Assembly (NCBI RefSeq): GCF_030818655.1
Contig: NZ_JAUTAN010000001.1
Location: forward strand, 1,674,001-1,738,000
DNA length: 64,000 nucleotides
Reading direction: 5' to 3'
From: Nocardioides zeae
GTDB lineage: Bacteria; Actinomycetota; Actinomycetes; Propionibacteriales; Nocardioidaceae
Shown here: one piece after another, positions 62,301-64,000 of the stretch
Layout of the letters: each line of letters starts with the position of its first letter
How positions within the stretch are numbered: the first letter of the stretch is position 1
The notes under the pieces: model-generated
Told to the model about the DNA's origin: nothing
Seen by the model: only the letters and a program-made list of their open reading frames with translations
Database searches by the model: none
Made by a program: the position numbers and the translations under genes

Positions 62301-62861
62301 TCAGCCCTTGGCGGCTGCCTTCTTCATCTTCTTGAAGTCGCGCACCTTCTGCAGCGAGTCGGCGTCCACGACGTCGGCGACGGAGCGGTGGCCGTCGAGC
62401 GCGTAGTCCCCCACCACCGCCTCCCAGCCCTCCGGGCGGACGTCGCGCTGCTTGGCCAGCAGCGCGACGAAGATCTGCGCCTTCTGCTTGCCGAAGCCGG
62501 GCAGGGCCATGACGCGCTTGAGCAGGTCCTTGCCCGAGCTCGCCTCGGTCCAGATCCGGGAGGCGTCGCCGCCGTGCTCGTCCTCGACGATGCGGGCGAG
62601 CTCCTGGAGGCGGGCGGCCATCGAGCCGGGGAACCGGTGGATCGCCGGGGTCGTGGAGCAGAGGGCGGCGAACTCGTCGGGGTCCGCCGCCGCGATCCGC
62701 CCGGGCTCGAGCGTGCCGAACCGCTCGAGCACCTTCGCGGGGCCGCGGAAGGCGTGCTCCATCGGGTACTGCTGGTCGAGCATCATCCCGACGAGCAGCG
62801 CGAACGGGTCGGAGTCGAGGACCTGGTCGGCCTCGGCGTCACCGGTGATCTGGATGGCCAT
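62301..62861 (-). CDS. HhH-GPD-type base-excision DNA repair protein
   Basis: 186 residues from ATG 62861. LLVGMMLDQQYPMEHAFRGP and the helix-hairpin-helix VMALPGFGKQKAQIFVALLA place it in the small actinobacterial HhH-GPD family. Catalytic details (Asp/Lys after the HhH) are not certain: the family position reads WEAVVGDYALDG. C-terminal KMKKAAAKG is basic. GGGTAC lies 26 nt upstream, so it may be part of the stress regulon. Confidence 0.9.
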   Translation of the reverse strand: MAIQITGDAEADQVLDSDPFALLVGMMLDQQYPMEHAFRGPAKVLERFGTLEPGRIAAADPDEFAALCSTTPAIHRFPGSMAARLQELARIVEDEHGGDASRIWTEASSGKDLLKRVMALPGFGKQKAQIFVALLAKQRDVRPEGWEAVVGDYALDGHRSVADVVDADSLQKVRDFKKMKKAAAKG

Positions 62862-62887
62862 GGGGGCATGCTGCCACGTCGCGCGAC

Positions 62888-62893
62888 GTACCC
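62888..62893 (-). promoter_or_regulatory. GGGTAC -10 of SigB type for the HhH-GPD gene
   Basis: Minus-strand GGGTAC 26 nt before ATG 62861, without an exact GNNT at the preferred spacing. Confidence 0.4.
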
Positions 62894-62912
62894 CCTCGGC
62901 TCTCCCGGGGGC

Positions 62913-63287
62913 TCAGGCGACCTTGACCGCGAGCACGGGAGCGTGGGCGTCGAGGAGGATCCGCTGGGCGTTGCTGCCGAGCAGGAGCTTGCCCACCGGC
63001 GTGCGGCGGCGCAGCCCGATGACGATGAGGTCGGCGCCGACCTCCTCGGCCACGGCGAGCAGGTCCTCCGCCGGGTCGAACGCGCTCGTGCTGACCCGCA
63101 CCTCGTGGTCGACCCCGGCCGACTCCAGGCGCGCACGGGCAGCGTCGACGTCCGTGTCGACGTGGTCGCCCCGGGTCGAGCTCACGAGCACGATGCGGGC
63201 GTCGCGCAGGGCGGCCTCCTCCAGCGCGCGGCCGAGCGCGGCCTCTCCCTCGGGCTTGGGGACGTATCCCACCACGATCGTCGTCAC
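62913..63287 (-). CDS. Universal stress protein (UspA family)
   Basis: 124 residues from GTG 63287 with GAGGAGG 6 nt upstream. A single Usp domain: TTIVVGYVPKPEGEAALGRA, GADLIVIGLRRRTPVGKLLLGSNAQRILLDA with the ATP-binding G-x2-G-x9-G(S/N) pattern, and the closing APVLAVKV. Likely ATP-binding. A TAGCGT box lies ~60 nt upstream; no GGGTAC is seen. Confidence 0.93.
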   Translation of the reverse strand: MTTIVVGYVPKPEGEAALGRALEEAALRDARIVLVSSTRGDHVDTDVDAARARLESAGVDHEVRVSTSAFDPAEDLLAVAEEVGADLIVIGLRRRTPVGKLLLGSNAQRILLDAHAPVLAVKVA

Positions 63288-63398
63288 GGCGACCTCCTCG
63301 GCTCGACGGCGGCGAGCGCGGGACCCCGCACCACCTGCTCGCACGCTAGCCGATCGCGGCACTGTGGAGAACGGCTCGCGCCGGACGCGGCGTGGCGG

Positions 63399-63404
63399 CA
63401 GGCT
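63399..63404 (+). promoter_or_regulatory. CAGGCT -10-like box before the small hypothetical gene
   Basis: CAGGCT ends 6 nt upstream of GTG 63411, the same spacing as the TAGGCT leaderless boxes but with C at the first position. Confidence 0.35.
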
Positions 63405-63410
63405 GTGCGG

Positions 63411-63839
63411 GTGGGGACGACGACGGGAGCAGGAGCCGCGGAGGTGCCGGCCAGCACGTCCTCCGCCGAGCTGCGCCGCCTGGTCCTCGACCTGATCGCC
63501 CAGGGCCGGCACCGCACCTTCCCGTCGCTGGTGCACGTCGGTCGGCCCGGCCGGCACCGGTCGCTCGCGGCCGCCGAGCTCGACGACCACGCGCTGCGCA
63601 CCGACGTGCTCGCGACGCTCCTGGCGTCGACCGACGGAGCACCCCTGGTGTGGCTGACCCGGCCCGGCGAGCCCGTGGTGGAGGACGGCGACCAGGCGTG
63701 GTCGCGCGCCGTGCGGGCGGCGTCCGCCGAGACGGGCCGACCGACCCCGTTCGTCGTGGTGACCCGGCACGGGTGGGCCGACCCGGCGCACGGTCACGGA
63801 CGCACCTGGCGGCGGCTGCGCGACCGTCGGCCGCACTGA
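63411..63839 (+). CDS. Hypothetical protein, 142 residues
   Basis: From GTG 63411. A short Thr/Gly/Ala-rich start, then SSAELRRLVLDLIAQGRHRTFPSL, LDDHALRTDVLATLLAS, WLTRPGEPVVEDGDQAWSRAVRAA and PTPFVVVTRHGWADPAHGHGRTWRRLR (the last in part). Soluble, mixed alpha/beta; no membrane helix, cysteine or catalytic motif is evident. I do not recognise the family by name. Divergent from the universal stress protein gene. Confidence 0.75.
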   Translation: MGTTTGAGAAEVPASTSSAELRRLVLDLIAQGRHRTFPSLVHVGRPGRHRSLAAAELDDHALRTDVLATLLASTDGAPLVWLTRPGEPVVEDGDQAWSRAVRAASAETGRPTPFVVVTRHGWADPAHGHGRTWRRLRDRRPH

Positions 63840-63865
63840 GGGCGGCCGGGCCACCGTCCCGTCGC

Positions 63866-64000
63866 TCAGCGCGCGGCGGGCACCTCCCACGTGTGCACGG
63901 GCTCGTTCGAGTGCATGTGCTCGCGGTAGTCGCGCAGGGCCCGGCGCAGCGCCTCGGGGCGTTCGAGCGAGGCCTCGGCGTGCACGCGGCGCACGAACCA
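63866..64000 (-). CDS. 3'-terminal fragment of an unidentified gene
   Basis: The last 44 codons of a minus-strand gene that enters from the right edge, ending WFVRRVHAEASLERPEALRR ... YREHMHSNEPVHTWEVPAAR. Codon use is native. Too short for identification. Confidence 0.6.
   Translation of the reverse strand, partial: WFVRRVHAEASLERPEALRRALRDYREHMHSNEPVHTWEVPAAR

Overview
The window looks like chromosome of a very high-GC actinobacterium, most likely a Nocardioidaceae member (Nocardioides or a close relative). Support comes from extreme GC codon use, many GTG starts, frequent GTGA or ATGA gene overlaps, actinobacterial marker families (DUF3093, DUF3159, DUF3710, DUF4193, DUF4235, DUF5998, SepH, an HrdB-type sigma factor with a lysine/alanine-rich N-terminus) and many TAGGYT-type -10 boxes 6-8 nt in front of start codons. 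No rRNA, tRNA, CRISPR array, insertion sequence or prophage is visible. Genus assignment is inference.

Layout. (1) 0-17.3 kb is a nearly continuous minus-strand housekeeping block: dut, DUF3710, an OB-fold protein, DUF3159, rarA, two small membrane proteins, alaS, ruvX, mltG, aroE, a prepilin peptidase, aroC-aroK-aroB-aroQ, efp, nusB, and a MinD/ParA-like ATPase. It joins shikimate synthesis with tRNA charging, translation elongation and cell-wall synthesis. A truncated quinone oxidoreductase lies at the left edge. (2) 17.4-31.1 kb is mixed: small DUF proteins, an inositol-monophosphatase-like enzyme with ferrochelatase (hemH), transporters, a FAD sugar-lactone oxidase, a 0.5-kb tandem palindromic repeat array, a TRIC channel, an XRE-cupin regulator divergent from an MFS pump, sepH, a two-domain fatty acyl-CoA reductase and a flavin monooxygenase. 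(3) 31.2-43.5 kb holds an ECF sigma factor with a META-domain membrane protein, tdk, a two-component system with a PepSY target gene, a striking symmetrical palindrome, an alkaline-phosphatase-like protein, a frameshifted lipoprotein and a GNAT/acyl-CoA-synthetase fusion. (4) 43.5-54.7 kb holds the second type II topoisomerase pair (parC and parE), an LprG/P55-like lipid export pair, a carbonic anhydrase and the principal sigma factor.

(5) 54.8-62.9 kb is the most interesting part. It is an apparent general-stress island. Seven transcription units are preceded by GGGTAC on the correct strand, four of them with a GNNT box exactly 15 nt upstream, which is the established promoter form of Streptomyces SigB-type sigma factors. 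A SigB/SigF-family sigma gene (61370-62227) lies inside the island. The cargo is a zinc alcohol dehydrogenase, an isochorismatase-like hydrolase with a GAF-ANTAR RNA-binding regulator, an SDR, a HemK2-like methyltransferase, a haem-oxygenase-like iron enzyme with a CDGSH iron-sulfur protein, a DUF6328 membrane protein and an HhH-GPD repair protein. A universal stress protein, a small hypothetical gene and a truncated gene close the window.

Other cis-element observations are phased TTCAG repeats shared by the two-component operon and its PepSY neighbour, and a perfect SigR-type promoter (GGGAAT-N18-GTT) in front of a small zinc-motif protein. A 55-bp AACTGTGC...GCACAGTT element occurs four times in tandem and once 25 kb away. 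Coordinates and motifs were read by eye; family names are recalled from protein-family knowledge, not from database searches.
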